A stretch of 64,000 nt of DNA, from assembly GCA_963710725.1 (NCBI GenBank), contig CAVQBJ010000006.1:44547-108546 (forward strand), given 5' to 3'. Positions 44,477 through 51,743 of this stretch are shown piece after piece. The notes beneath the pieces are model-generated. The model ran no database searches. It saw only the letters and a list, made by a program, of their open reading frames with translations, and was not told where the DNA came from. The position numbers and the translations under genes are program-made. The DNA is from CAVQBJ01 sp963710725. Its GTDB lineage: Bacteria > Actinomycetota > Thermoleophilia > Solirubrobacterales > Solirubrobacteraceae. The stretch's first letter is position 1; the number at the start of each line of letters is the position of its first letter.

Positions 44477-45619
44477 ATGGCCAGACGCATCGCAGCCGCA
44501 CTTGTGACCACCATGGGAGCCGCGCTCGCGCTCGCCGGCGCCGCGCAGGCCCACACGTGGACGCTCTATGTCGGCGGGTACCAGGGGCCCGGCTCGACCT
44601 CGATCATCAAGCACGTCCTCGGCGCGCAGGGCGCGGCCGTCAACGCCGCCAACCCGAGCATCGACGAGTACTCGCTGCCCGCGCTGAAGGTCCACGTCGG
44701 CGACACCGTGCAGTGGCTCGATAACGGCGGGCACACGGTCACGTTCGCGCGCGGCAACACGGACATCCCGCTGCTCGTGCCCGACCCCAGCGCCGTGGTC
44801 ACGAACGCGCTCGACGCCGGCAACACCCCGTTCTGGTTCAACAGCCAGCCGCAGCTGGACTTCGACCCCCGCGGCGTGGTGGCGTCCAACGTGCGCACCG
44901 TCCACGGCGAGCAGGTCGGCGTCGAGGACGGCTCCCAGCTCGTCGGCTCGGGCCTGTACACCGGCAACGGCAACCCGCCGAAGTTCGTGCTCAAGTTCAC
45001 CAAGGCCGGCACGTACAAGTACCAGTGCGCCGTCCACCCGAACATGAACGGGGCCATCAAGGTGCTGCCGCGCGGCGCGAAGATCCCCTCCGCCGCGGCC
45101 GACGTCCACCACGAGAAGGCGATCCTCACGCGCCAGGTCGCGGCGTTCGTTTCACTGGCCGACTACACACCGCCGGCCGACACCGTGAGCGCCGGGCACG
45201 ACGAGGGCCAGCTGTCGCTGCTGAGCTTCTTCCCGAGCACGCTGCACGTCCCGGTCGGCGCGACGGTCACCTTCTCGGAGACCTCCGACGTGGAGGTGCA
45301 CACGTTCTCCTTCGGCCCGAGCGCCTACCTGGCCAACATCAGCAATAACCTCATCGAGCCGATCAAGTCCGCGGCCGGCCCACCGACGCTCGAGTTCAAC
45401 CCGCTCATCGCCTACTCGAGCGACATCGCGGGCTCGAGCGGCATCCCGCAGTACACGGGCACAAACCACGGCAACGGCTTCTTCAACACCGGGATCCTCG
45501 ACGCGAATCCGGGCTCGACGGCGGGGACGAGCTTCGCGGTCAAGTTCACGAAGGCGGGCACGTACGACTTCCAGTGCCTGATCCACCCGTTCATGAAGGG
45601 CCAGATCGTCGTCGGCTGA
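44477..45619 (+). CDS. Secreted protein with two cupredoxin domains
   Basis: The 380-residue protein has a signal peptide (RR, hydrophobic 6-22, AQA cleavage at 25). Two plastocyanin-like domains follow; each ends with a copper-site loop, CAVHPNMNG (about 188-196) and CLIHPFMKG (about 369-377), giving Cys-x2-His-x2-Met ligands, with an upstream His (HTVTF; VHTFSF). Predicted cleavage exposes His26 as mature residue 1. Type 1 copper electron transfer or copper binding outside the membrane is expected. It lies where rplI-dnaB linkage is normally found and has no nitrite-reductase-like or oxidase partner nearby. GTTCAAGGGGGGCC precedes the ATG. Confidence 0.85.
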   Translation: MARRIAAALVTTMGAALALAGAAQAHTWTLYVGGYQGPGSTSIIKHVLGAQGAAVNAANPSIDEYSLPALKVHVGDTVQWLDNGGHTVTFARGNTDIPLLVPDPSAVVTNALDAGNTPFWFNSQPQLDFDPRGVVASNVRTVHGEQVGVEDGSQLVGSGLYTGNGNPPKFVLKFTKAGTYKYQCAVHPNMNGAIKVLPRGAKIPSAAADVHHEKAILTRQVAAFVSLADYTPPADTVSAGHDEGQLSLLSFFPSTLHVPVGATVTFSETSDVEVHTFSFGPSAYLANISNNLIEPIKSAAGPPTLEFNPLIAYSSDIAGSSGIPQYTGTNHGNGFFNTGILDANPGSTAGTSFAVKFTKAGTYDFQCLIHPFMKGQIVVG

Positions 45620-45640
45620 GCGCGCCTCCCCTGAGGAGCC

Positions 45641-45671
45641 CTGACCGCGCCGCGCCCTGCGGCGCGGTCAG
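45641..45671. terminator. 13-bp perfect stem terminator between convergent genes
   Basis: CTGACCGCGCCGC-GCCCT-GCGGCGCGGTCAG forms a perfect 13-bp stem with a five-base loop. It starts 22 bp after the cupredoxin stop and its right arm includes the stop codon of the convergent SSI-like gene (45668). It is very likely a bidirectional terminator. Confidence 0.85.
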
Positions 45672-46108
45672 CCCGAACCGGTGAGGACCGCACGCAGCGT
45701 CGTCCACGCCCGCGAGCACGTCGTCGAGACGTAGTGGACCGACCGCCCCTCCCAGCTGCCGGTCACGGTGGCCAGCGGCCCCCCGCGCACGATCACGAGG
45801 CACTCGACGCCCGGATTGATGAGGTCACCCCCATGCGCCGCCAGCTCCCGACAGGCGACGACGCGCGACGGAAGCGTGCCTCCGACGGGCCCGCAGGTGA
45901 GCGTCCACCGATGCCGCGCGGCCCCGGGCTCCCCCGCCCCGTGCGGTGAGTAGGTGATCACGAGCGACGTCGACGCACGAGCGGTTCGAGCGGGCACCGA
46001 CGAGGCGGCGCACGCGGTCCCGCCGAGCCCGACCACCGCAGCGGCCCCGACCAGAAGCCCCCCAAAGATCGCCCGAGGACGTGCATGCCAAGCGGCCGTA
46101 ATCCTCAT
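45668..46108 (-). CDS. Secreted SSI-family (subtilisin inhibitor-like) protein
   Basis: The start is ATG 46108 (MRITAAWHARPRAIFGG), giving a signal peptide with a hydrophobic core and a Cys near residue 33 (GTACAAS). The mature part shows the Streptomyces subtilisin inhibitor pattern: LVITYSPHG, WTLTCGPVGGTLPSRVVACREL and the VTGSWEGRSV...TTCSRAW tail, with four Cys placed like the two SSI disulfides. The length, 146 residues, is usual. The reactive-site loop is less conserved (VECLVIVRGG), so inhibitory activity is not certain. It may be a lipoprotein if GTAC acts as a lipobox. Confidence 0.75.
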   Translation of the reverse strand: MRITAAWHARPRAIFGGLLVGAAAVVGLGGTACAASSVPARTARASTSLVITYSPHGAGEPGAARHRWTLTCGPVGGTLPSRVVACRELAAHGGDLINPGVECLVIVRGGPLATVTGSWEGRSVHYVSTTCSRAWTTLRAVLTGSG

Positions 46109-46152
46109 CAACTCGAGGATACGGTGCGGCCGCCCCATTGAGGCGCGGAGGA

Positions 46153-46200
46153 GGTTCGTTTCAAATCCCCTTTTTTGAAGTTGGGGATTTGAAACGAGCC
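46153..46200. terminator. AT-rich 18-bp hairpin after rplI
   Basis: GGTTCGTTTCAAATCCCC (46153-46170) and GGGGATTTGAAACGAGCC (46183-46200) pair over 18 bp with one wobble or mismatch around a 12-base loop (TTTTTTGAAGTT). On the minus strand it lies 10 bases after the rplI stop (46210), so it is probably the terminator of the rpsF-to-rplI transcript. Its AT-rich composition is unlike other terminators here. Confidence 0.7.
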
Positions 46201-46209
46201 GCCGCAGCG

Positions 46210-46662
46210 CTATTTCTGAGCGACCACCATCGTCTTGACTGTGGCGGTGACCTCATCCGCCACCTCGACCACCACCATGTACGTCCCCACGTTGCGGATC
46301 GGCTCCTCGAGGTGGACCTTGCGCTTGTCGATCTTCAGCCCGCGCGCGTCGCGCACGGCGTCGGCGATGTCCTGCGTCGTCACGGAGCCGAACAGGCGCC
46401 CGTCGTCGCCGGCCTGCTGGGTGATCGTCAGCACGGTGCGGTTGAGCAGGTTCGCGTTGTCCTGGGCACGCTCGACCTGCTCGCGCTCGGCCCGCTCGGC
46501 CGCCTCCTGCCGGCGCCGGGCGGCCTCGACCGCGCCCTTCGTCGCCGGTGCAGCGAGCTTGCGGGGAACGAGGAAGTTGCGGAGGTAGCCCTTTGAGACG
46601 TCGACCACCTTGCCGCGCTCGCCGAGCTCCTCGACGTCCTGGAGCAGGATCGCTTCCGGCAC
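46210..46662 (-). CDS. rplI: 50S ribosomal protein L9
   Basis: GTG 46662 gives 150 residues with the N-domain motif LLQDVEELGERGKVVDVSKGYLRNFL (cited as VEELGERGKVVDVSKGYLRN), the long connecting helix (about 45-78, Ala/Arg/Glu rich) and the C-domain with FGSVTTQDIADAV. It binds the L1-stalk side of 23S rRNA. The start is one base after the rpsR stop. No neighbour follows except the terminator hairpin. Confidence 0.96.
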   Translation of the reverse strand: MPEAILLQDVEELGERGKVVDVSKGYLRNFLVPRKLAAPATKGAVEAARRRQEAAERAEREQVERAQDNANLLNRTVLTITQQAGDDGRLFGSVTTQDIADAVRDARGLKIDKRKVHLEEPIRNVGTYMVVVEVADEVTATVKTMVVAQK

Positions 46663-46663
46663 G

Positions 46664-46993
46664 TCAGCGCTCGCGGTCTGATCGGTCGCGCCGGCCGCCG
46701 CTGCGCTCGTCGTCGCGGCCGCCCTCGTGTACGTACGGCAGCAGGGCGAGCTCTCGCGCGCGCTTGACGGCCGTGGCGATCTGACTCTGGTGCCGGCGGC
46801 AGGCGCCGGTGATCCGCCGCGAACGGATCTTGCCCTTCTCGGACACGAACCGGCGCAGGCCGGTGACGTCCTTGTAATCGACCTGCTCGATCTTGTCTCG
46901 GCAGTACGGGCATGGCTTGCGCCGGCCGCTCCCGGGCCCACCCTTCTTCTCTCGCCGGCGGACTGGCTTGCCGCGGCCGCGCGCTTTTGCCAC
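46664..46993 (-). CDS. rpsR: 30S ribosomal protein S18
   Basis: The 109-residue S18 has the usual core YKDVTGLRRFVSEKGKIRSRRITGACRRHQ and a basic N-terminus. It retains a CPYC pair and the later Cys in TGAC, so it looks like the zinc-binding (C+) form rather than the zinc-free paralog. A hydrophilic Arg/Asp/Gly tail of about 18 residues extends past the usual end. GTG start 46993 follows GAGGTACCA. It is coupled to rplI. Confidence 0.96.
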   Translation of the reverse strand: MAKARGRGKPVRRREKKGGPGSGRRKPCPYCRDKIEQVDYKDVTGLRRFVSEKGKIRSRRITGACRRHQSQIATAVKRARELALLPYVHEGGRDDERSGGRRDRSDRER

Positions 46994-47013
46994 TGGTACC
47001 TCGCTGGACTGGC

Positions 47014-47484
47014 TTAGAACGGAATGTCGTCGTCGTTCGCGCCGCCGCCAACCGAAGCGGGCTGGAAGTCGCGGTCGTCGACGGGGATGTCGCTCGGCGC
47101 CGAGCCCCCGTTGCCCGCGAATCCGCCGCCCGTGGCGGCCTCATCACGCGAGCCCAGGAACTGGACCGAGTCGGCAATGATATCGACTGCCTGGCGCTTC
47201 GTGCCGTCCTGGGCCTCCCACTCGCGCCACTCGAGCCGTCCGTCGAGCGCGACGGGGCGCCCCTTGGCCAGGAAACGCGCGCAGTTCTCGCCCTGCGCGC
47301 CCCACACCGTGACGTTGAAGTAGTTGGGCTTGTCCTCCCACTCGCCGGTGCTGTTGTTCTTGCGCCGGGTGTTGCAGGCGATGCGCAGGCTGCAGACGGA
47401 CATGCCGCTCGGCAGCGATCGCAGCTCCGGATCGGCTGTCAGGTTGCCGGTCAGCACGACCCGGTTGATATTCGTGGCGGCCAC
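47014..47484 (-). CDS. ssb: Single-stranded DNA-binding protein
   Basis: GTG 47484, with a GGAAGTGAAGAC site upstream, starts MAATNINRVVLTGNLTADPE. The 156-residue protein has the OB fold (to about 115, with WEDKPNYFNVTVWG and GRPVALDGRLEWREWE), a Gly-rich linker and the acidic C-terminal tip DDDIPF that recruits replication and repair partners. The tip and gene order mark it as the chromosomal SSB. In most bacteria rpsF lies directly upstream; here a hydroxylase gene intervenes. Confidence 0.96.
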   Translation of the reverse strand: MAATNINRVVLTGNLTADPELRSLPSGMSVCSLRIACNTRRKNNSTGEWEDKPNYFNVTVWGAQGENCARFLAKGRPVALDGRLEWREWEAQDGTKRQAVDIIADSVQFLGSRDEAATGGGFAGNGGSAPSDIPVDDRDFQPASVGGGANDDDIPF

Positions 47485-47632
47485 GTCTTCACTTCCTTTC
47501 CGACGGTGGGGCGGCTCGATGGCCAAAGGTCGCCCCCGAGTCTAGACACGGTTGCGGGCGCGATTACCGCCGGGGGCCGATAACGCCGCTGGTTGCGGGA
47601 GATTGCGCGGTGAGGGCGTCCGCGCTGAGCGC

Positions 47633-48289
47633 TCAGCCGTCGCTCGGCTCGAGCTCGCGCTCGGCGGCCCGCCGGCTGCGTGGCGCGGTGCGGAAGACGT
47701 CGTCCCAATACGGCGCGCTCACCCCGAACCCGCGGGTGTCGTCCTGGAAGTGGTGGCGCATGTGGCGCTCGCGCAGGAACCTGGCGACGCGATTGCGGGG
47801 CTGTCCGTGATGCATGTAGAAGTGCGTCATGTCGTAGACGAGGTAGCCGGCGAGGAAGCCGGCCGTCACCCCCGGGCCGAGGTTCGGCCCGAAGACCGCG
47901 TAGAACAGCGCGAAGAACAGCAGCGCGAGCGGCACGCTCACGGCCGGCGGCATCACGAGGCGCAGCGGGTCGTTCGGGTGATCGTGATGCACCCCGTGGA
48001 TGATGTAGTGCAGGCGTGCGCCCCAGCCCTCCTCGGGCTCGAAGTGGAACACGATCCGATGCAGCCAGTACTCGAGGATCGTCCACAGCACGTAGCCGAC
48101 CGCGGCGAGCCCGATCGTGACCGGCAGGCTGACGCGCGACAGCCCCCACGCCTCGAGTGCCGCGATCGCCGGGACGAAGATGATCACCGGCACCGACGGA
48201 TGCACGCGCGAGAGGTGATCGAGCACGCTCGAGCGGAACATCCGCGGCGACGCGCGGAGCACGTCGGACTTGCCGCTCGGCGTGCTCAT
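47633..48289 (-). CDS. Fatty acid hydroxylase/sterol desaturase superfamily protein
   Basis: The 218-residue membrane protein has four helices and the di-iron His motifs WLHRIVFH, HGVHHDHP, HFYMHHG and HMRHHFQ, matching the fatty acid 2-hydroxylase branch. It likely hydroxylates acyl chains of membrane lipids. It lies between rpsF and ssb, which are normally neighbours, with 148 bp to ssb and 119 bp to rpsF, so it probably has its own promoter. Its base composition is like its neighbours', giving no sign of recent transfer. Confidence 0.88.
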   Translation of the reverse strand: MSTPSGKSDVLRASPRMFRSSVLDHLSRVHPSVPVIIFVPAIAALEAWGLSRVSLPVTIGLAAVGYVLWTILEYWLHRIVFHFEPEEGWGARLHYIIHGVHHDHPNDPLRLVMPPAVSVPLALLFFALFYAVFGPNLGPGVTAGFLAGYLVYDMTHFYMHHGQPRNRVARFLRERHMRHHFQDDTRGFGVSAPYWDDVFRTAPRSRRAAERELEPSDG

Positions 48290-48408
48290 CGGTGCGTCCT
48301 GGAGCGCATTGGGCGACAGTGTATTACCGCAGCCCTGATGCTCAACCCCGGGCGGCGCCAGGCGCCGCGGAGGGCCGGCGCGGATGCTCCGGGCGAGAGG
48401 CGAGGCGG

Positions 48409-48783
48409 CTAGGCCGCGGGTTCGGCGGCGACGACCGGCTCGCCCTCGGGGCGGCGGCCCGCGTGCAGATCCGGGGCGTCGGGCGTACCCGGCTTCAGCT
48501 TGATCACGCGGAAGCGCACGACGCCGTCGGTGATGTGCAGCGTGTGATTGAGATCGGCCAGCAGCGCCGGCGTCGCGTGCATCTGGAAGAGGTGGTACTC
48601 GGCCGTCGTGCGATGGTCGATCGGGTACGCGAGCGCGCGATCGCCCCAGGGGTCGTGGCGCAGCAGCTCGCCGGCGTCGCGGATCGTCTGCTCGACATCG
48701 GAGACGATCTTGCTGCGCGTCGCCTCCTCGGCCGCGGGGTCGAGGAGCAGGACGAGGTCGTAGGTGGGGGGCGGAAGCGTCAT
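48409..48783 (-). CDS. rpsF: 30S ribosomal protein S6
   Basis: The 124-residue S6 shows TYDLVLLLDPAAEE at the N-terminus, the WGDRALAYPIDHRTTAEYHLFQMHA core and VIRFRVIKL-like VVRFRVIKLKP. A 25-residue Pro/Glu/Ala tail follows the fold. The protein pairs with S18 on the 30S platform. The ATG is at 48783; the upstream 160 bp contains a strong hairpin ending the otsA transcript and presumably the promoter of the ribosomal-protein operon. Confidence 0.95.
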   Translation of the reverse strand: MTLPPPTYDLVLLLDPAAEEATRSKIVSDVEQTIRDAGELLRHDPWGDRALAYPIDHRTTAEYHLFQMHATPALLADLNHTLHITDGVVRFRVIKLKPGTPDAPDLHAGRRPEGEPVVAAEPAA

Positions 48784-48872
48784 CGCGGTGGGGCCCGGAG
48801 GCGGCCGCGGATGATACCAGTGCGCGGCGAGGGGCCTTGGGGGTCCTCGCGCTCAGGCGGACGTCCGAATGC

Positions 48873-48923
48873 GGGGGCGCACGTCCTTTCTATGAACTAT
48901 TCGCGGAAAGGACGTGCACCCCC
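48873..48923. terminator. Long hairpin downstream of otsA
   Basis: GGGGG-C-GCACGTCCTTTC (48873-48890) pairs with GAAAGGACGTGC-A-CCCCC (48906-48923): 12 bp, one mismatch, then 5 bp, with a 15-base loop. On the minus strand it follows the otsA stop by 22 bases and should terminate the treT-otsA transcript. GTCCTTTC and its complement are unusual for the region. Confidence 0.75.
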
Positions 48924-48944
48924 ACCGAATCGCCGGCCCCCGCC

Positions 48945-50465
48945 TCACCCCGCCGGCGGGTCCGCGACGGCGCGGTGCGCGTCGGCCTTCGCGCGGATGT
49001 CGGCGAGCTGCTCGTCGATCCAGTCGCCCGGATCGCGGGAGGTGATGATGTCCACGAGCCCGCGCGCCCGACGCCCGCGCTCATCCTGGTCCATCGTCAG
49101 CGCGGCGTGGATCGAATCGGCGAGCTCCTGGATGTCGAACGGATTCACCGACAGCGCGTAGTCGCCGAGCTCCTCGTGGGCGCCGGTGTTCTCCGAGAGG
49201 ATCGACACGCCCTCGCGCTCGTTGATGATCGGACCCTCCTTGGCCACGAGGTTCATGCCGTCGAACATGGCGTTGACGAGCAGCACGTCGTAGTGGCGGT
49301 AGGCGGCCATCGCCTCCTCGAGGTCGTCGCGCAGCTTCAGCTGGATCGGCATCCAGTCCGGGGTGCCGTGGCGATGGTTGACGACCGCGACGAGCGCCTC
49401 GATGCGCTCCAGGTACTCCGCGTACTCCGGGACGTCGGTGCGCGAGGGCATCAGCTGTGCGACGAACGTCACGTGCTCGCGGAACTCGGGATGCTGCTCG
49501 AGGAAGAGGTCGAAGGAGGAGAAGCCGCGCAGCACGTTCTTGCTCAGGTCGGCGCGGTCGACGCGCAGGATCAGGAAGTCGCGCCGGCGGCGCAGCAGCT
49601 CGGCCTCGAAGTTCGCGACGCGCGGGCTGTGCGAGGTGCGCCGGGTCGCCTTCCAGTCGATCGGCAGCGGGTAGGCCCGGACCCAGACCTCGCGCTCGTC
49701 GAACCGCACGACGCCGCGCTCGAAGTCGACCTCGAGGTCCATCAGGTCGCGGCAGCACTGCAGGAAGTTGCGCCGGTAGGAGCGGGTGTGGAAGCCGATG
49801 ATGTCGTTGGCCAGCACCCCGCGGTAGATCTCCTCGCGCAGGCGCGTCGGCAGCACGCGCCAGGCGTCGGGCTGCGTCCACGGGATGTGGATGAAGTGGT
49901 GCAGGAAGACGTCCGGGCGCGCGCGGCGGACGAGCTCGGGCAGCGTGTAGAGGTGGTAGTCGTGGACCATCACGACGGGCTCGACCCGGCCCTCGATCTC
50001 CTCGACGACCGCACGCGCGAGGTCCTCGTTAACGACGTTGTAGCCGAACTCGAAGGCCTCGATCTCCTCGCGGCGGATGTCCGGCGCGTTGGAGAGGTCC
50101 CACAGGTAGTGCTGGATGAACCACAGCATCGGATTGGCGATCACGTTGTAGAAGCGGTCGTAGGCGTCGGGCTCGGAGGCCACCAGGCGCACGCGGTACT
50201 CGCCGCCGCCCGGAGCCTTGACCAGGAACGGCCGGCCGTCGTGCTCGCGCGAGCGCGCCATGTCGGCATCGGTCATCGCCGAGGCGATCCACGTGACCGC
50301 GCGATGGGAGGCCAGGCCGGTGAGGGCGGTCACCAGGCCTCCGGTGCCGCGCTGGATCTGGCCGTCGGCGAAGAACGTCACCGGGCCCCGGTTGGAGACG
50401 AGCACGAGTCCCGCGCCACGTTCATCCGGCGCCGCTGCGCCGCCAACGCTCGCGGGGTCGGTCAT
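48945..50465 (-). CDS. otsA: Trehalose-6-phosphate synthase (GT20)
   Basis: OtsA transfers glucose from UDP- or ADP-glucose to glucose-6-phosphate. The 506-residue GT-B enzyme shows LVLVSNRGPVTF, the FHIP-like IHIPWTQPDAWRVLP, GFHTRSYRRNFLQ, the nucleotide-sugar site VDRADLSKNVLRGF and the acidic DGMNLVAKE motif. Its ATG overlaps the treT stop by 4 bp. No trehalose-6-phosphate phosphatase (OtsB) gene is in the window. The C-terminus has no fused phosphatase domain. Confidence 0.93.
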   Translation of the reverse strand: MTDPASVGGAAAPDERGAGLVLVSNRGPVTFFADGQIQRGTGGLVTALTGLASHRAVTWIASAMTDADMARSREHDGRPFLVKAPGGGEYRVRLVASEPDAYDRFYNVIANPMLWFIQHYLWDLSNAPDIRREEIEAFEFGYNVVNEDLARAVVEEIEGRVEPVVMVHDYHLYTLPELVRRARPDVFLHHFIHIPWTQPDAWRVLPTRLREEIYRGVLANDIIGFHTRSYRRNFLQCCRDLMDLEVDFERGVVRFDEREVWVRAYPLPIDWKATRRTSHSPRVANFEAELLRRRRDFLILRVDRADLSKNVLRGFSSFDLFLEQHPEFREHVTFVAQLMPSRTDVPEYAEYLERIEALVAVVNHRHGTPDWMPIQLKLRDDLEEAMAAYRHYDVLLVNAMFDGMNLVAKEGPIINEREGVSILSENTGAHEELGDYALSVNPFDIQELADSIHAALTMDQDERGRRARGLVDIITSRDPGDWIDEQLADIRAKADAHRAVADPPAG

Positions 50466-51700
50466 GTCCTCTCCGCGAGCTCTGTGAAGATGCGCAGGTA
50501 GTCGCGCAGGTAGCGCGGCGTGAGGAAGTGCGAGCGCACGTACTCCTTACCGCGCAGGCCGAGCGCCTTGCCGAGGGCGGGGTCGCGCAGGATCTCCAGC
50601 GCCCGCCCGGCGCACTCGTCGACCGTCGAGACGAGGAAACCGGTCACGCCGTCCTGGACCTGCAGCGGAATGCCCCCGACGTTCCCGCCGATGAAGGGGT
50701 GGGCCTTCCACAGCGCCTCGGACACCGTGAGGCCGAAGCCCTCGCGCGTGGACTTCTGCACGAGGACGTCCGCGTGCGACTGGAACGCGTTCACCTCGAT
50801 CGAGCCGACGTTGTTGAAGTTGTTGAGGATGTGCACGTCCGGGTCGCCGTCGGCGTGGGCGATCGTCGCGTTGAAGAAGTCCCAGCCCTCGGGGTCGTCG
50901 CTGGCCATCGAACCGACGAGGGCCAGCTGCACCGAGGGCATCTCCGCCTTGACGATGCGATAGGCGTCGATGACGCCGAGCGGATCCTTCCACGGATCGA
51001 AGCGCGAGACCTGGCAGATCAACGGTCGGTCGATGTCGATGCCGAACTGGTCGCAGACGTAGGCCGCGTCCTCGGGCGAGAGCGCCATGTTCTTCGGCGC
51101 GAGCGGGTCGATCGCCGGAGGCACGACGTTCACCTTGCCCTGCATGCCCGCCGGCACGTAATCGGCCACGTGGAAGATCGACTCGGGGTAGTCGGCGATG
51201 TAGGGCAGCAGATGGGCGATCGTGTCGGGGTTGGGCGTGGACACATCGATGTGGCAGCGCCAGATCCAGCCGCGGGCCTTCTCGGGCACGAGATGAAAGA
51301 GCGCCGCCGGCTGGGGGTCGTGGACGATGCACACGTCCCAATCACCTGACAGCTCACGCGCGTTCATCTCGTTGTACTGCAGCCACGTCGCCCACTGCTC
51401 CTCGCTGAGGTCGTCGGGGGCGCCCTGGAGCGCGTTATGCAGGAGCTTCGTCGCGTTGAAGAACTCCTCGCGACCGTAGATCACCTGCCACTCGCACTCG
51501 AGGCCGACGTCGCGCATCAGCGGCACCAGCGTGTAGAGGATCTCCGAGACGCCTCCACCGAAGGCGGTCGCCGACACGTGCACGACGCGCTGTCCCTGCA
51601 GCGGCTCGGCGAGCGCGCGCACCTCCTCGATGAGGTCACGCCCGCAGATGTGGGTGTAATCCGCGAGCGGCTTGTGGCCGACGGCGACAGGCTGCAGCAC
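50462..51700 (-). CDS. treT: Trehalose glycosyltransferring synthase TreT-like
   Basis: The 412-residue GT4-type glycosyltransferase starts at GTG 51700. Features are VVHVSATAFGGGVSEILYTL, CIVHDPQPAAL, WRCHIDVSTPN, VNVVPPAIDPLAPKN, ISQVSRFDPWKDP-type CQVSRFDPWKDPLGV and the EGFGLTVSEALWK acidic loop. TreT makes trehalose from NDP-glucose and glucose in one reversible step. It is translationally coupled to otsA, so the locus encodes two different trehalose routes in one operon. The kinase-sensor genes 44 bp upstream may form part of the same transcript. Confidence 0.85.
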   Translation of the reverse strand: MLQPVAVGHKPLADYTHICGRDLIEEVRALAEPLQGQRVVHVSATAFGGGVSEILYTLVPLMRDVGLECEWQVIYGREEFFNATKLLHNALQGAPDDLSEEQWATWLQYNEMNARELSGDWDVCIVHDPQPAALFHLVPEKARGWIWRCHIDVSTPNPDTIAHLLPYIADYPESIFHVADYVPAGMQGKVNVVPPAIDPLAPKNMALSPEDAAYVCDQFGIDIDRPLICQVSRFDPWKDPLGVIDAYRIVKAEMPSVQLALVGSMASDDPEGWDFFNATIAHADGDPDVHILNNFNNVGSIEVNAFQSHADVLVQKSTREGFGLTVSEALWKAHPFIGGNVGGIPLQVQDGVTGFLVSTVDECAGRALEILRDPALGKALGLRGKEYVRSHFLTPRYLRDYLRIFTELAERT

Positions 51701-51743
51701 GCGCCGGGACGATACCTCACACGACCGGCGTGTCGTGCCCGTG

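Noticed and set aside
46153..46200. tRNA-like gene at the AT-rich hairpin
   Set aside because: Only a T-arm-like stretch is present; no acceptor, D or anticodon stems can be formed.
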